Source: Akebia trifoliata (Eukaryota > Streptophyta > Magnoliopsida > Ranunculales > Lardizabalaceae). From it: DNA of 64,000 bases. A program made the position numbers and the translations under genes. Shown piece by piece: positions 22,301 to 33,354 of this stretch (positions within the stretch are counted from its first letter, which is position 1; every line of letters starts with the position of its first letter). The stretch spans positions 45,307,560 through 45,371,559 of the forward strand of contig CM030711.1 in assembly GCA_017979445.1 (NCBI GenBank), given 5' to 3'. The notes beneath the pieces were generated by a model. That model was given only the letters and a program-made list of their open reading frames with translations, searched no databases and had not been told where the DNA came from.

Positions 22301-25300
22301 GGTACTTCCAGAATCGATGAGGATTGTAATTGGTCGACGTTGCAATTGACCAACCACACGCACGGTTTGAGGATTTGCTGCTCCAGCAATTGCTTGCAAA
22401 GAAATCTCAGGTGAAAGATCAACCAAAACTTCTTCTTTTTCTTCGGCGTTGTTGGACTCCTCTTGCATGTCAGCATTATCTGGCCACGTTCCTTCCATGA
22501 GAAAAAGTTGCTGAATTTTGCAAAGATGACCTCGAACAAATCTCTCATCATAATTATAGCACAATCCACAATATCTTCTTTCCTTGATCTCCAGTGGTGT
22601 GAGTCACTTGATAAGAGGAATTGGAGGTTTCGAACCCAAAAGATCAGGTAGACTATTTGGTCTGTTGGAATTGTCACGAGCATTCCTTTGTTTTGTTGCT
22701 AGCTTATCTTCTTGCAGGAGAGCTAGACCAATTGCTGTCACCACTGACTGAGGATTGAACATTTGAACATCATGGCGAATCTTGTCCTTAAGCCTACTGT
22801 CAAAACAACCAACCAAGAAGGATTCTGGCAATCGATCAATGGTGTTGGCTAGCCTTTCCAACTGGGATTGGTAATCTCTTACTATGGATGCTTGACGCAA
22901 TTTATAAGAGCTCCAGCTTGGTCTTCAAATTCAGTTGGACCAAATCTTTTGACAATTCCCTTCGAAAATTCTTGTCATGACAATGGTCCACAAGCCTTAT
23001 CTAGCCATCTGAACCATTGCAATGCTTCCCCTTCCAGGTGGAAAGAAGCAATAATTATGTGTTGGTTGAGATCAGTGTGGTGGTAAGAGAAGAATTGTTC
23101 TGCTCGATACCCCACCAGTTGGGTCTTCACCATTGAATCAAGGAAAATTGAGTCGAATTGTTCTCATATGAATGGAGCTTCCAGTTCCCAGATGGGATGA
23201 TTCTCCACTTCCTTCAACTCGAACGTGTTGATTTTGGGATTTCTCAGTCCTTTCATGCTGAATATTGGTGGTAACCTGATCATATTTTGCATCAAAGGCT
23301 GACAATTTTTGCAAGATCTCTTGAAAGTTTTCCTCATGCCAAGCAGATCTCTCCATAAGGCTGTTAATGTCACTCTCGTCCTTGGAATGTTTGGTTCCAT
23401 CTGCCATGATCAACTTGGCTCTGATACCAAGTGTTGTGTTCACAGCAAGAAAAAGGAATTTAAAAAAAGAAAATGATTCTTTTCAAGGGGAATCAACCTC
23501 CAGAATAGAGAGAAAGGAGAATTTTTTGGATTTCAACAGCAATACCCTTTCATAGACTCCACATCTTTAAATAAGATTCACAATTGACACAATCACAACT
23601 TAGTCCACAACCAACTACGTAACTGACTCCACTACCTAAATAGCATAACACAAAAGACTAACTGACTCCACTACTCAAATAACATAACACAACTTCAGCC
23701 CCCATGTTTTACTAACTTACACCACTTCTCTGCACCTAAATGTGTACACTTCACTCCTCTGATGAGTTTTTATGAGATATTGTTTTAAAATGGGTTTTTG
23801 ATGCATTAATATGAACTGCTTTATTTATTTTTAAATTTGGTATATTTGATTTTTTTTTGCTTGAGTTACTTAATTGGCTTAAGTTGTATTTTTAATTTTG
23901 TACAGTTAAGTGTTTAATTTGGATGATATTGTTCTAAGAAGTGTCTGTGTGGCCAGGAGCACGCTCACGCGCATGTGTGTGTGTGTGTGTGTGTGTGGGC
24001 AGGAGCACGCTCACGCGCATGTGTGTGTGTGTGCGTCACACATTGCATAATAGATTATATGAAATGGGTATTGGAAGATTTGTGATGTACAGATGAGAGT
24101 TGAGACCCTCATTGAATGTCGTTTCAACCATCCAAGAGTCAGAACATTTTTCATTTTAACATTTTTTTCAAGGTCATTTTCTTTGATTATTGGATTTTAT
24201 GCCTTTTGTTTGTTTATTTGGGGCTAGCAAGTTTATATGATATTCTACTTCTGCCCGCAGCTACTTTCTGGTCTATGATGCTGCCTTCTCTTAGTTTTTA
24301 TTAGTGAACACAACGGTGTTTACATCAGTCTGCTTAGATATGAATGCATTGGAATTTTATGTCAGCCTAGTTTCAAGCCCTATATTATGCCTTCTGCTTC
24401 TTATGATTCCGAATCTATTATCAATAGCTAGAACTTCTAGACTGTGTTTTCACTCTCTAGTCATTTCTGAAAATATTTGTTTTTCTATTGGAATAATTTT
24501 ATAGTCCTATGAACTTCACAATGTTACAATGTTGATTAACTTCAAATCTAAGTGTTACCATTTTATGTGTATTTATTTATAATTTTTTTCATGGGATATA
24601 TGGTGACTTGCAATGTACTACAGATGCCACCAATGGGGATTCTGGGGCAAAAGCAACAATGGAGGAGTCTGAAATTATATTTTTGGGCACGGGAACTAGT
24701 GAAGGCATCCCACGTGTCAGCTGCCTCACTAATCCCTTGAAGAAATGTCCGGTATGGAAGTAGGACCTCACTTTGGCAAATTTTTTTTTTTTGGATCAGT
24801 GAAAATAGTTCAGTATTGTCAGTTAGAATAGTATGTTGTTTTTTCTTATTTTTGCCACCATATTCTAATGGTTCTTGTGATTGGCTTTTACAGGTGTGCT
24901 CAAAAGCAGTAGAACCGGGTAATAGGAATAGGAGACTTAACACAAGCATCCTCATACGATTTGCTAATTCCACTGGAATATGTAACATTCTTGTAGATGC
25001 TGGAAAGTATGTAGAAGATACCTTTTAAGTTGCTCTAGTTGCGTTCATGGATGATGGAATTGTACTTTTATTGCTTGTATCTTATGTTGATCCAGGAATG
25101 TGGTTATTCGAGAAACTTAATCCTATTGAGAAGTTTTTTCCTACTATTTGTTCTGTTTTCATTAGGTTTTACTAAATCAATTGTAGCTTGACTAAAAGGA
25201 TGTTACTCTTTAACAGCACATGAGATTTATTTTTTTTGGCTTGGTGGGGTTAGTGGTAGTTAGCATATTGGTATACGAAAGGCCTCAAGGTGTTTGAACC

Positions 25301-28300
25301 TAAGACCTTGGGAACAACATCCACAAGGTCTTCATTTTCCATATCAATATGCGAAGATAAAGCAGGAATTGGTTTTGTCTCCTTTTTGCTAATTCACTAC
25401 TTGTATGGTGTCTATCGACAACTGCCCCACAAATAAAATTCTACATTTTCAATTTGGCCTTTGTTATGGAACACTTTGAAGGAGATCTCCATCCAAGGAG
25501 AAAGGATACATCTCAAAAGGTGGTAAAACTACATTTTTTGGAGTGTGCTTTTTAGTCTTCCGTCTTACTTTTTTGCTTAATATTCCAATTGCTACAGACA
25601 ATATGGTAGAAAATCTTAAAAATGATTTTCTTTGACATGGTAAGGAAGATGAGAAGTTCCATTTAGTTGATTGCAAGAAGTTTTGTAGTCCTTATGAATA
25701 GAGCTCTTTTAGTTAAATGGATTTGCCAATTTGGGGAAGAAATCGATTCTTTGGAGAAAGGGTCATTGAAAGAAAATATGGATACTATAATTTTGGGTGG
25801 TATAGTAATGAAGTTCATTGCAACTATGGAGTTAGCTGGTGTAAAGGAATTTCAAAAAACTGTCAGGACTTCATAAGGTATTTGTGGGGAGAGTGAGCTT
25901 AACCTTCAGTATATAGCAGATCATCGAGTTGTTGAAATAATTTGTGTGATGGAGGATGATATGGTTGATTGAAAACCGAAGTTCAAAAGGCTTTTCAATG
26001 ATTTAGAGAGAGAACTTCACGAGCTGTATGATCATAGTGATGATATGTTGTACCTAATCACTAGGAGGATAGGCATGCTTGATCCTTCTTTTCGGTGTTA
26101 GACCATCATTGTTAGTTGATAATGGATCCCTCTTACCCCTCTTACTTTATTTGGAGAACCCCTATTTATTCCAAGTTTGCATTTTTCCTATGGAAGGCAA
26201 CACCTGATAAGATCCTCATGGTTGGTCAAGTGTTATTTGGAAGAAAACTGGTATAACCTGGACCACGGGTTCCTTTTCTCATTTATGAAATTTTGTAGAG
26301 CAATCCCAAATACATCACTAAGGAAGGAATGCTATTGGGGTGAAGATCAGGTGATCTCTTAATTTTGGAGACTCACATTTCATCCTGCATATTTAGAAGT
26401 GCCTATCTTTTGGTTTACTTGTATCTACTCATCCAGTTTCCATTTGTCCCTTCATTGAAACCAGAAAATTCTTTGACTTTACAATGAATGTATTCGTGAA
26501 CAGCTGGGACACCGGGAATTCGTGGAATGTTTTTTTTTTTTTTTTCCCTTCGTTGAAACCAGAAAAATCTTTGATTTTATGATGAATGTATTCTTGAACA
26601 GCTGGGACACTGGGAATTTGTGGAATTTTTTTTTTTTTTTTAAGATCAGTTATGCATTCCCTTACAAGACCGGCAATGCATGAGAATTGATGGAATGTAG
26701 AACAAGGATGTATAACCAAGAACTAATACTCCTAATAATATATAAAAATGCATTTCAGTAGTCCATCCGCATCTAATTCACTGATCACACAATTCAAATA
26801 TATGCAACATATTCCTAATTTTCTGTTCTTTTTATTGTTATATGTTTTAATTCCTTATAATTCAGCATCTAGTCACTGTTTTCCATTAAATAACTACTGA
26901 CTGTTTATAGGTAACATTTTTTTTTTTTTTTTTTGAAATGCTATATTGCAGGTTTTTCTACCATAGTGCTCTTCGATGGTTTCCTACTTTTGGGTGAGAG
27001 CCCACCTCATTGACTTTTTCTAGCTATTTAAACATAACAAGGATATCAATTGCTTTTATGCTCTGTTCCAGAGACAAAGAACTTAATATATTTCAACTCT
27101 AGAACTGGGATTAAATCCAACTATGCTATTCATGTTAGAAAACTGAAAATTGTTGTGCCCAAATTTCTTATAAGTACTATAGATTTGATTCATGAAGTCC
27201 CTAACCCATGTTACCAATAAAAAATTTGGTGTGCTGAGGTCTTCAGAAAAGTTCACTTTTTGTGAGTTAAGTTGTGTAGAAATCTAAACACAAAAAAGCA
27301 TGTGATGTGAAATAAATGGAAAGCACTTAACCTAATGTAGAATTTATTGAAATGCTGTTGGTAACTCAAACAACTATATTACTCTTTTGCACCTCATTGT
27401 TAACTTAAAACAAAAAATAAAATATAAAAATTTAAGAAAAAATAATTTTATTGAATTAGATTTATTACAACACTCCCCCTGAAATTGGAACATAGTTTTC
27501 CAACTTGTCTATAGCTATTCGGTACCATTTTTCATCCAACCGTATTGTAGTGTTTTACATTTTCACACTTCTATGCTTCAACACTCTCCCTGAAATCGAA
27601 AGGGGTCACTTCATCCAGGTACAAACATTTGTGCTCGATGATCACCATAAATACTTCATAACGGTGGGAACATATGCCAAATGACAAAACATGGAGCTCA
27701 ACAATAGACTGTAGATCAACCAAACACTTGGTTGAACAAATACATTTCACTTGGCAACACAACATAGTGCGCGTGGTAAACAACTGATGGGTACATATGT
27801 CACATACATGACCAAACAAGGCAAACAATCCCCCTTGGGTGAAGCCCAATAATCATGGTTCAAAGTTCTGTTTCGAAATGTTTGGATGGAACATTTCATT
27901 TTTGGCCAAGACCAGAATGAAGCATTGACCCCAAAAAATTTAATGTTTCAAATTGTCTTGTAATTTTTCGGTTGAGATGGCTTCATTTTTTTTTATTTTT
28001 GATTAAAACATTGCCTCAAAACAAGATGGCGCACAATTGTAGACGTAGTTTCTAGTGTTCCATAAGAGAATAGAAATTAGATGTGGGAACAAGTGAGATA
28101 AGAGGAGTTGTGTCCTGAAACCTCAATCATGAATAAACCTTCATGTTTTGATGTAAAAAGTACTGTGTACAATACTGTGAATAGTATCCATGATGAAAGT
28201 TACTTGTGATGAACAATAACCATGATGAATTGTTATGTGCTGATTAGTATTTTGATAAACAATATTGTGATTAGATTTGTTGATTAACAAATGCTTCAAA

Positions 28301-31300
28301 AATATTGAACAAATAAACAAAAGAGTTTTAAGCCTGGTGAGCGGCATCACCATCGCTCACCAGAGAAGTGGTGTAGAAACTTAGAGCTTGATTAGATGAT
28401 CAAGTGTTACCGATATCATGTTTAGAAAAATAGTTATTGAATTTGGATGTATTACAAGTAGACCCAAGCTCCTTCATGTAAGGCAGCTAAGAACAAAAGT
28501 AACTTGTAAGCAATTGGCATAGCCCACCATATACTAAAAATATCATGCTAACTTATTCTACATAAACTAATGACTAAACATGATTCTAACAATCACTTTC
28601 AACAAGTTGTAAGAATTATAGATTTATGTATAAATATTAAAAAATAATTAAGTAATTATATAAAGGTTAAATATAATTTAATAGTTGAGTAAAACTACAT
28701 GAAATTGCATCGTTGGGAAAGTGATGAAGGGAAAAATTCTACTTTCTCGACATATTAAGGGAACTCTTCAGAGGCCTTAATAGGCTCTCCCATCTCAAAA
28801 CCGACTTTATTTCCTTCAAATCTATTCAAAGCAAAAGATGAGTGTGAGCAGAACAATCTGAGGTCAATGGAAAAGACGAATCTATTCACTCTTTCAAGCT
28901 CAAGTGGTACTTGCTGCTTCTTATACAAACTAATAGAAGGTGTCTGGAATAGTAATAAAGATTTTTATGTCACAAAGCTATCTTGAGCTCGTTTACTGAT
29001 GCCTTTCTTTTATTCTTAATTGCTTACAAAAGGCAGTCCAATAGAGTTGCAACTGGTTGTACTTTTGCGGATTCCATTTAACTATCAATGTCTGCCTCCA
29101 TTACTTCTGTTGCAGGTTAAGAACAATTGATGTGGTTCTTATTACACATTCTCATGCTGATGCAATTGGAGGTATCTGACTTTCACTTTTTCTAATATTA
29201 TTCAAGAAAATGTCCATTCAATGATAAGTGGATTAGCAGTTTCAGGAAACTTAGATGGAGATTTAAGATGGGTGACGTCTTTTGTGCAGGTCTTGATGAT
29301 CTCCGTGATTGGACGAATAATGTCCAGCCCCACATCCCAATTTATGTAGCAAACCGTGATTTCGAGGTTTGGACTCAAAAAATTGTTTATTATGTCATTT
29401 TTTATACTATTAATTAGAAATTAAGGACTTATTACAAGAAACCTAAAACTTAAGCCTTAAAGGTCTATAGTTCCAATTGACAATAGCACCAACCCCTCAG
29501 GAACTTCAGTTTATTGAGAAATTTCTAGTTTTTACGAAATTTTGTCACCTTGCATTGATATTCACGTATTTTATGGGCTCATTGTCCTTAAAACACCAAT
29601 CAAATTCTTGTGCATTAGAAGCCTTGGATGTTTCCATCTTATATCATCCACAATACACGCAAGTTAGCATAGATAGATTAAAGTATGATCTAGAGGAAAG
29701 ATTTGAGACATAAGAAATGATGATAGGCTAAGACATCAAGGGAATCATCACGCACAACTGAAATAGCTTTTTACTATTGGCACTTTTGTCTAAAAGTGAA
29801 ATGGCTTAGGTGACCCTAAATACTTGGATAGAGGAAAAATGATCACATACTACTTCAAATCCAGATTTTTAGCACAGCTTTGATATGATTGGTTGAAGTA
29901 TACATGCTCTGAAACTTATCTAACCTAACTGCAAGCCACTTATTTTATCTGTCTACTAAAAATTTTGCACCTTCTGAGATAATTTGCTTCAACTTATATA
30001 TCGATCTCGGTTTGATGATTTTTTGTATATGTATGATACTGTTTCATGTTACGTCTAATCTTTTATAATTTTGATTAAAATAATTTCAGGTGATGAAGAA
30101 AACTCATTATTATATAGTGGATACAAGTGTAGTCACACCTGGTGCTGCAGTCTCCGAATTACAATTTAATATCATAGAAGAGGAGCCATTCATTGTCCAT
30201 GATCTTAAGGTCAGAAGTCTCCTAATTTTTTTGAAAAAATTAGGTTTGTGTTTCAGCTCCACATTGGGGTTTTCAAACTTCTTGCACCCATTTTAAAGTG
30301 GTTATATCAGAAAATGGTGAATTATGAATCAACCAGCTGAAATTGGTTATACCAGTTGAAAAACACAACAAAACCTTTTCGTGAGTCCAACCTAATGAAA
30401 TATATTAATGTTAAAAGAACATGTTTAACATATCAATTAGAAAAAAAGCATGAAATTACAGGTTTGAGTTAGGGAAATATATCCAGTTGGTACATGTTTG
30501 GCTAGATCTGGCCATCCCAGTTGACTCTATTTATTCCCATTTTTAATTTTAGAGCTTTCGTATTGTTTCTTCCAGCCAATGAACTTCTTGTTTCATCAAT
30601 CAACCTTAAGGAATGGTTGCATGGTAGGTACATAGTTTTTTCTTTTGTTTTAGTTTTTTCTATGGACCATTCCACCCATGAAGCAAGTGTTTGACTGATT
30701 ATGAACTGTGAATACCTTTCTTCTGATACTTCTAGGTCGCTATGAGGCGCAGTTGTGTCTCTTTTCTTATAAAATAATTGGCATAATTTAGAATCATGCT
30801 TTCAATCTATTATATGTGAGTGGTTTCGTATTCTGCATCAGATTACTCCATTACCAGTATGGCATGGGCCTGGTTATCGTTCCCTTGGTTTTCGTTTTGG
30901 TAATGTTTGTTATATTAGGTATGCTTCTAAACATCATGGTTTTTTGCCAACTAATTATAGGATTAACCGTATTCTCTTGAGATTTTCCAATGCTTACCAT
31001 CTATGTACGTTTGCAGTGATGTAAGTGAGATACCTGAAGAAACCTATCCACTCCTGAAGAATTGTGAAATCCTAATAATGGTTGTCCAAAATTTTCCTTT
31101 TTCCCCACTTAGTGTTTTTTTTTTTCTTTTTTTCCCCGTAAATACATATTTTTAGTACTGAAATGTGGTCAAATAAAATTTTCAGGATGCATTAAGACCA
31201 GATCGCTCTTCTTCAACGCATTTTGGGTTACCAAAGGTAGGACTCTTTTTACATGTTCTCTGATAATTATCTTATCATCGTCTGAGTTCAAACATCTTTT

Positions 31301-32190
31301 CTCTTGCTCGTGTCACCAGGCTTTAGAGGAAGTTCGTAAAATCAAACCCAGACGAACACTTTTTACTGGTATGTCTTGAGTGGTCCCATCCCCCAAATAA
31401 CTTTATTTCAATATTATTTTTGTGATGGTTCATGAAAAACTGGTACCAGTTATCTATTAGTGAATAAAGCGAGACTATCATATTACAAGGATTATGATTC
31501 AAAGTTTCTACCATTGTAGTTTGGGTACATCACTGCTACTTAATATCAATGAATTACTGACACTTTTTTAGATCCATCTCAGAAATGTTTTCTTGCTATC
31601 CAACTAGATGAAAAAACTAAAATTACCTGTTTGGAAAGGTCCCCGAAACATAGCTACTACTATTTTTGAATGCTTTCCAACTATGTTTTGGGAATATGTG
31701 CATTTTGACATGGCTTCTCTTTGTGCCTGGTTATTAATCTCTTAGTGCAAAATGGCCCCAAAACATCATTGGCATGAACTTACATTGAATCTGTTAATCA
31801 CCTTCAACACTTCAATTTGTGCAATTCAAATTGGGTGCTTGTCAGAGTCTTGCTTTCCAGAACAATGTGATCGATCTATGGTTAAGATCATCTTGTCATG
31901 CTATTCCAGGTGTACGGTAGTGTCCATTTTGTTTCACATTCTGTAACTGTAGCGTTGTACCATTATCGTGGCAGATACCCTGATAATAAGTTTAAAGGTG
32001 TATATTCAGTTTTGCTTAAGGTAACATAACACAACTTAACTGAAATTTTCTTGTGTTTTTCTCATATATAGGTATGATGCATCTAATGGATCATGATAGA
32101 GTGAATGAAGACCTCACAAAGTTGATGGACGCCGAGGGTCTAGATGTACAATTAAGCTACGATGGGCTTCGCATACCAGTGAGGCTTTAG
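19309..32190 (+). CDS. Metallo-beta-lactamase-fold hydrolase (At1g30300-like)
   Basis: Twelve exons: 19309-19465, 24624-24751, 24894-25006, 26952-26993, 29116-29171, 29290-29366, 30090-30209, 30842-30918, 31017-31080, 31186-31236, 31320-31368, 32072-32190. All have GT-AG ends and consistent phases, giving 350 residues. The core starts [15 protein letters not shown] (about 70-84). Metal-site motifs are THSHAD (H158, H160, D162), VWHGPG (H239) and the terminal MMHLMDHD (H315, H319). As expected for this plant/fungal group, the HxHxDH box ends in Ala rather than His (HSHADA). The family resembles PhnP-like phosphodiesterases; the substrate is unknown. Residues 1-52 are Arg-rich and almost free of acidic residues, like an organelle presequence. 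The catalytic part could also start at Met65 (24659). Intron 1 carries an antisense retrotransposon. Confidence 0.92.
19585..19837 (-). repeat. 3' LTR of the chromovirus
   Basis: About 253 bp; in element orientation it starts TGATGTGCACACATTTAGG and ends GTGAACACAACA. Compared with the 5' LTR it lacks two short blocks (about 28 and 40 bp). The pol stop codon (TGA at 19837-19835) overlaps its first three bases. Confidence 0.85.
19835..23407 (-). pseudogene. Broken gag-pol of the chromovirus
   Basis: A gag start ATG at 23407 is followed by fragments in different frames. Gag is at about 23407-22604. Protease has an intact [12 protein letters not shown] (about 22320). Reverse transcriptase is at about 22300-21585, RNase H at about 21500-21250, and the integrase zinc-binding HHCC region ([14 protein letters not shown]) at about 21116-20960. 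The integrase core is at about 20994-20400, and the integrase C-terminus with chromodomain ([19 protein letters not shown]) at about 20326-19835. Breaks include frameshifts, a homopolymer expansion across the RT active-site motif near 21946-21970, and a Lys where the catalytic Glu of the integrase DDE triad is expected (DGQTKIVN instead of the usual DGQTERVN). It cannot make a working polyprotein. Confidence 0.9.
23417..23429 (-). other. Primer-binding site for tRNA-iMet
   Basis: On the minus strand the bases two nucleotides inside the 5' LTR read TGGTATCAGAGCC, the complement of the initiator-methionine tRNA 3' end used by most plant LTR elements. It fixes element orientation and the LTR boundary. 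Confidence 0.92.
23432..23753 (-). repeat. 5' LTR of the chromovirus
   Basis: About 322 bp; starts TGAAGTGTACACATTTAGG and ends GTGAACACAACA in element orientation. It contains a GAGAAAGGAG block and a duplicated ACTGACTCCACTAC block that are absent or single in the 3' LTR. Confidence 0.85.
23952..24034. repeat. Duplicated (GT)n microsatellite
   Basis: The segment CAGGAGCACGCTCACGCGCA followed by (TG)n occurs twice head-to-tail (about 23954 and 24000), a microsatellite and its flank duplicated together. It lies in hydrolase intron 1, about 200 bp beyond the 5' LTR. Confidence 0.85.
25560..26240 (+). pseudogene. L1-like LINE relic in hydrolase intron 3
   Basis: Conceptual translation at about 25640-25900 reads [15 protein letters not shown], then [20 protein letters not shown], then FIRYLWGE. 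This matches the L1 segment between reverse transcriptase and zf-RVT. About 26150-26230 ([14 protein letters not shown]) matches the zf-RVT start. Multiple stops and frameshifts. The intron is 25007-26951; just upstream, 25240-25320 has a possible SINE head (TTAGCATATTGG). Confidence 0.6.
26451..26641. repeat. 98-bp tandem repeat ending in poly-T
   Basis: Two head-to-tail copies (26451-26548, 26549-26641) share GAACAGCTGGGACAC, then GGGAATT, then GTGGAAT, and each ends in a run of 16 or more T. The copies differ at several positions. Located in hydrolase intron 3. Confidence 0.8.
26994..29115. other. 2.1-kb intron 4 of the hydrolase gene
   Basis: AT-rich. The segment 27470-27850 begins ACAACACTCCCCCTGAAATT, a motif common beside Ty1/copia remains, but no pol domain is visible. 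A copy of the dispersed GTTTCG-rich repeat lies at about 27855-27985. Nothing else recognised. Confidence 0.5.
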
Positions 32191-32225
32191 GCTTCTTATA
32201 CCTTTATTTTCAGCTATTCTTTCTC

Positions 32226-32231
32226 AATAAA
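32226..32231 (+). terminator. Candidate polyadenylation signal of the hydrolase gene
   Basis: AATAAA 36 bp after the stop codon, followed by T-rich sequence. Plant signals are loose, so the cleavage site is not determined. Confidence 0.4.
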
Positions 32232-33354
32232 TGCAATTTGTCGGGAAAAATTTCTTTGAAAAGGTTAATTGAGCCTTTGAATGTCAGTGATAAGAGGTTT
32301 TACTTTTGTAATCTCTGTTCTTCCTCATTTTTCACGTCTGTGGATGGTAAATTGCTCTTCATGTTATTATTCATGGTGCATGGGCCTTATTGGTGAAATA
32401 ATTGTTTTAATTTTCTTTGCCCAATCAGGATTAGCAGTTTTTGATCCACCTCATGCTTGATCCAATTTGGTGACAATGTATTTTTGTCACTCTTCATGAC
32501 TTGTTTACGAATAACTAATTTGTGGGGTGGTTGGAGTATTACAGGTGAGTTACGAAGATGTGGTGGGGGCATGTATCGTATCTTTGGGCTTGTGCTTCTC
32601 TGAGTTGGCATTTTGGGGGTAATTTAAACTTCATTGACAAACACCCACTTATAGAGAATTAAAATTTGTGTTCATGAAGATGATAATTCTGGATTGTTGT
32701 CTAAATTAAATTTTAAATTTATTAATAAGTTTTAATTGAAATTAGGGTTTTTTGGATTTGGATGACAAGCCATCCATTTGGCTAGAACATTCGCTGACCG
32801 GAGTGTGGCCGCAACTGATTGGTTAGGCCTTTTGCCTATTGAGCCACTCGGGTCTAGTTGACTTATGAGGTTACAAAGTTTTGGGGGCTCTTAAGGATTG
32901 TTTGTGTGGATTAGCATTTAAAGGGTAGGGTTCTTGTAGTATATTTTGATCATTTTTTCAAAATCTCAGAATTTTTAGAAAATAAGTGTTTTGGATTTAA
33001 GTTTCATGTATTTCAAAGAGACATTGGTTCGTCTGACTAGAAAATGATTTTGGACAACCGGAATTAGTGTTGCCAAAGGGTGGCTTAGGGCCGGACTTGC
33101 TTTAGCCCTGACCCAGCCCATACTTTGATTGGGCCTAAATTGGCTATGCAAGAACCTGGTTCTAATGGAATTGGGCGGATTGATTTCTGCGGTCTATAAA
33201 AAAAATTAAATTCATGCATTTCGTAGAATCATTTAGAACCTTTGGTATTGTTTTTCTTCAAAATTGGTCCAATCTCATCTAATTGAAAAAATGGTTGTAG
33301 ATGAAAGTAAATTTTTTATTTATAATATGTTTTATTTGTCTTTTATTAGGAAAT

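Larger units (their letters stand above)
19585..23753 (-). mobile_element. Ty3/gypsy chromovirus, degenerate, in hydrolase intron 1
   Basis: A 4169-bp LTR retrotransposon on the minus strand: 5' LTR 23753-23432, primer site, gag-pol remains, polypurine tract (CCAAGGGGGGAGGAG, about 19838-19852), 3' LTR 19837-19585. Domain order protease, RT, RNase H, integrase, chromodomain identifies the chromovirus branch of Ty3/gypsy. The small size fits Reina-like elements, but clade assignment needs a tree. The LTRs differ by indels and substitutions, so insertion is not recent. I found no convincing 5-bp target duplication (flanks CTGTG and CTCCT). Confidence 0.92.

Noticed and set aside
19585..23753. 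5-bp target duplication of the chromovirus
   Set aside because: Flanks CTGTG and CTCCT do not match; shifting the boundary gives at best GTCTG against CTCTG, which is not convincing.
25240..25320. Third SINE copy
   Set aside because: Only a weak A-box-like TTAGCATATTGG and a poor B box; not close enough to the two supported copies.
27470..27850. Ty1/copia element
   Set aside because: Starts with CACTCCCCCTGAAATT-type sequence often seen near copia remains, but no LTR pair, primer site or pol domain could be seen; the 92-codon minus-strand ORF has no recognisable domain.
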